This document shows positions 62,893 through 64,000 of a DNA stretch of 64,000 nt, one piece after another (the first letter of the stretch is position 1; every line of letters starts with the position of its first letter). The notes under the pieces are model-generated. The model worked only from the letters and a program-made list of their open reading frames with translations. It had not been told where the DNA came from and did not search any database. This DNA is from Rhizobium sp. BT03 (GTDB lineage: Bacteria; Pseudomonadota; Alphaproteobacteria; Rhizobiales; Rhizobiaceae). Location: the NCBI RefSeq assembly GCF_030053155.1, contig NZ_CP125640.1, positions 2,989,501 through 3,053,500 on the forward strand. Reading direction: 5' to 3'. The translations under genes were made by a program, and so were the position numbers.

Positions 62893-64000
62893 TGGACGAC
62901 GAAGCCACGACATTGCCAGGCGGTGAGAATTACGACCTGGCAAAGGTTGGCGCGCACTGGCAGCAGGAGCTTGAGCGCGGACAGCGGTATTTCAAGTCAT
63001 GGGTGGATCGCTGCACCAAGATTGAGAAAATCTATCTTCAGCAGGCTGACCAGGCGAATGCGGCCAAGCGCCGGTTCCCGATGCTCTGGGCAAACATCTC
63101 GGTTCTACAGCCGGCCGTCTATGCCCGTGTCCCGCAGCCCGTCGTTGAGCGCCGCTTCAAGGATTCTCAGCCAGTGGCGCGCATGGCGTCCGAGCTGGTC
63201 GAGCGCAATCTTGCGTTCACCGCCGATGACGCGGATCTGGATTCGCTGATGAGGGCAGTGCGAGACGACTTCCTGCTCTGCGCTCGCGGCACGGTCTGGC
63301 TGCGGTATGAGGCAGATTTCGAGCCGCTCGACATCGGCGTAGAACCTTCGAATGCTCCGGCTCTGGACATGCAGGGCGATGATGGCGGCCCGACACCTGA
63401 GCAGATTACCGATGAACGGGTCTGCATGGACTATGTGCACTGGTCGGACTTCCTGCACTCGCCGGCACGCCGCTGGAAGGATGTAACGTGGGTAGCGCGT
63501 CGCGTTCCCATGACAGACGAGGAGTTCGACAAACGCTTTCCCGAGGGACGGGCAAGGCTGGCAGCGAACGGCGCCGGCTCCAATCACGGGACCAACCAGA
63601 CCGAACGCGCTCAGAACGAGGGCAAGACGTACGTCTGGGAAATCTGGTGCAAGAGCGAGAACTATACGGTCTGGATCGCCGAGGGATCGCCTGTAGCTCT
63701 GGAGGTCTCGGAACCGCCGCTGAAGTTGACGAGGTTCTTTCCGTGCCCGCGGCCGGCGTTCGGAACACTGTCGACCAGCTCGCTAATTCCTGTCCCGGAC
63801 TACGTCTATTACCAACAGCAGTGCGACGAAATCGACATGCTGACCAAGCGCGTCAACAAGCTGACCGATCAGCTGCGCCTGAAGGTGTTCTATCCATCGG
63901 GTGACGGTTCGGTATCGCCTGCGATCGAGAAGGCCATGCGGCCGGAAAACGACACCGTGATGGTGCCAATCCCGGAATGGGCCGCCTTCACTGACAAGGG
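62892..64000 (+). CDS. Portal protein (3' end outside the window)
   Basis: Open to the last base, 369 codons seen. Starts MDDEATTLPGGENYDLAKVG, contains WANISVLQPAVYARVPQPVVERRFKD and VPDYVYYQQQCDEIDMLTKRVNKLTDQLRLK. P22-like portal layout. Forms the 12-mer ring at the capsid vertex that meets the terminase. Confidence 0.85.
   Translation, partial: MDDEATTLPGGENYDLAKVGAHWQQELERGQRYFKSWVDRCTKIEKIYLQQADQANAAKRRFPMLWANISVLQPAVYARVPQPVVERRFKDSQPVARMASELVERNLAFTADDADLDSLMRAVRDDFLLCARGTVWLRYEADFEPLDIGVEPSNAPALDMQGDDGGPTPEQITDERVCMDYVHWSDFLHSPARRWKDVTWVARRVPMTDEEFDKRFPEGRARLAANGAGSNHGTNQTERAQNEGKTYVWEIWCKSENYTVWIAEGSPVALEVSEPPLKLTRFFPCPRPAFGTLSTSSLIPVPDYVYYQQQCDEIDMLTKRVNKLTDQLRLKVFYPSGDGSVSPAIEKAMRPENDTVMVPIPEWAAFTDK

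Larger units (their letters stand above)
51452..64000. mobile_element. Prophage (left end; continues beyond window)
   Basis: Bounded on the left by the tRNA-Arg fragment next to a tyrosine integrase. Contents in order: integrase, Arc-like repressor and helix-turn-helix switch, overlapping small early genes, replication initiator-like gene, reversed moron-like block, small terminase, large terminase, portal. Headful- or cos-packaging tailed-phage layout. Heads, tails and lysis genes must lie to the right. No breaks are visible in the packaging genes, so it may be functional. Confidence 0.9.

Overview
The window is the chromosome of a fast-growing Rhizobium (R. etli / R. leguminosarum type). 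The evidence is the high-G+C alphaproteobacterial codon use, a hemA of the ALAS (glycine C4 pathway) type, an atp operon of rhizobial type, RIME-like mosaic intergenic repeats and the 'AGAGCATGATG' palindromic repeat. The species is an inference; no rRNA or other marker gene is present.

Layout. 1-4.1 kb: 3' part of the F1 ATP synthase operon (atpA-atpG-atpD, a small CxxC protein, atpC, terminator). 4.2-6.4 kb: ExoY/PssA-like sugar transferase and a membrane acyltransferase (surface polysaccharide). 6.4-9.4 kb: leftward TPP-riboswitch-controlled thiamine-precursor ABC transporter, headed by a 42-residue YkoF-like remnant. 9.6-12.4 kb: regulators (SoxR, ArsR type, LysR type) and an SDR oxidoreductase. 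The SoxR box lies in the 19-bp spacer of a promoter that points back toward the thiamine operon. 12.5-20.8 kb: NAD-dependent molybdenum formate dehydrogenase fdsGBACD, followed by an oxalate/formate-type MFS carrier. 20.8-23.4 kb: a soluble chemoreceptor and CheW. 23.6-26.3 kb: ornithine aminotransferase, arginase and a divergent Lrp/AsnC regulator. 26.5-34.6 kb: tamB-tamA, where TamB carries seven tandem modules of about 107 residues. 34.7-36.6 kb: glycine-zipper lipoprotein and hemA. 36.8-44.0 kb: LacI-type regulator, CUT1 sugar ABC transporter and a GH127 beta-L-arabinofuranosidase, which looks like a plant arabino-glycan utilisation operon. 44-47.9 kb: dxr and several small envelope or secreted proteins.

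47.9-51.1 kb is accessory. It holds a three-gene operon joined by 4-bp ATGA overlaps: a DUF262 protein, an OLD-like AAA ATPase and an unrecognised 315-residue protein. This is the best candidate for an undescribed anti-phage or DNA-conflict system. It abuts a 3' fragment of tRNA-Arg(CCT) at 51.45 kb, which is the left attachment site of a prophage that runs past the right edge of the window. The prophage has a tyrosine integrase, an Arc-like repressor with repeated TGGTGT operators, a tightly overlapped run of small early genes with a replication-initiator-like protein, a block of four reversed membrane or secreted genes that look like morons, and then packaging genes (small and large terminase, portal).

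How the genes connect. Formate oxidation (fds), the OFA carrier and the LysR regulator form one unit. Arginase plus OAT turn arginine into glutamate semialdehyde under an Lrp switch. The GH127 enzyme releases arabinose units that the neighbouring ABC transporter can import. Start sites, operators and promoters were read by eye and no database search was run.
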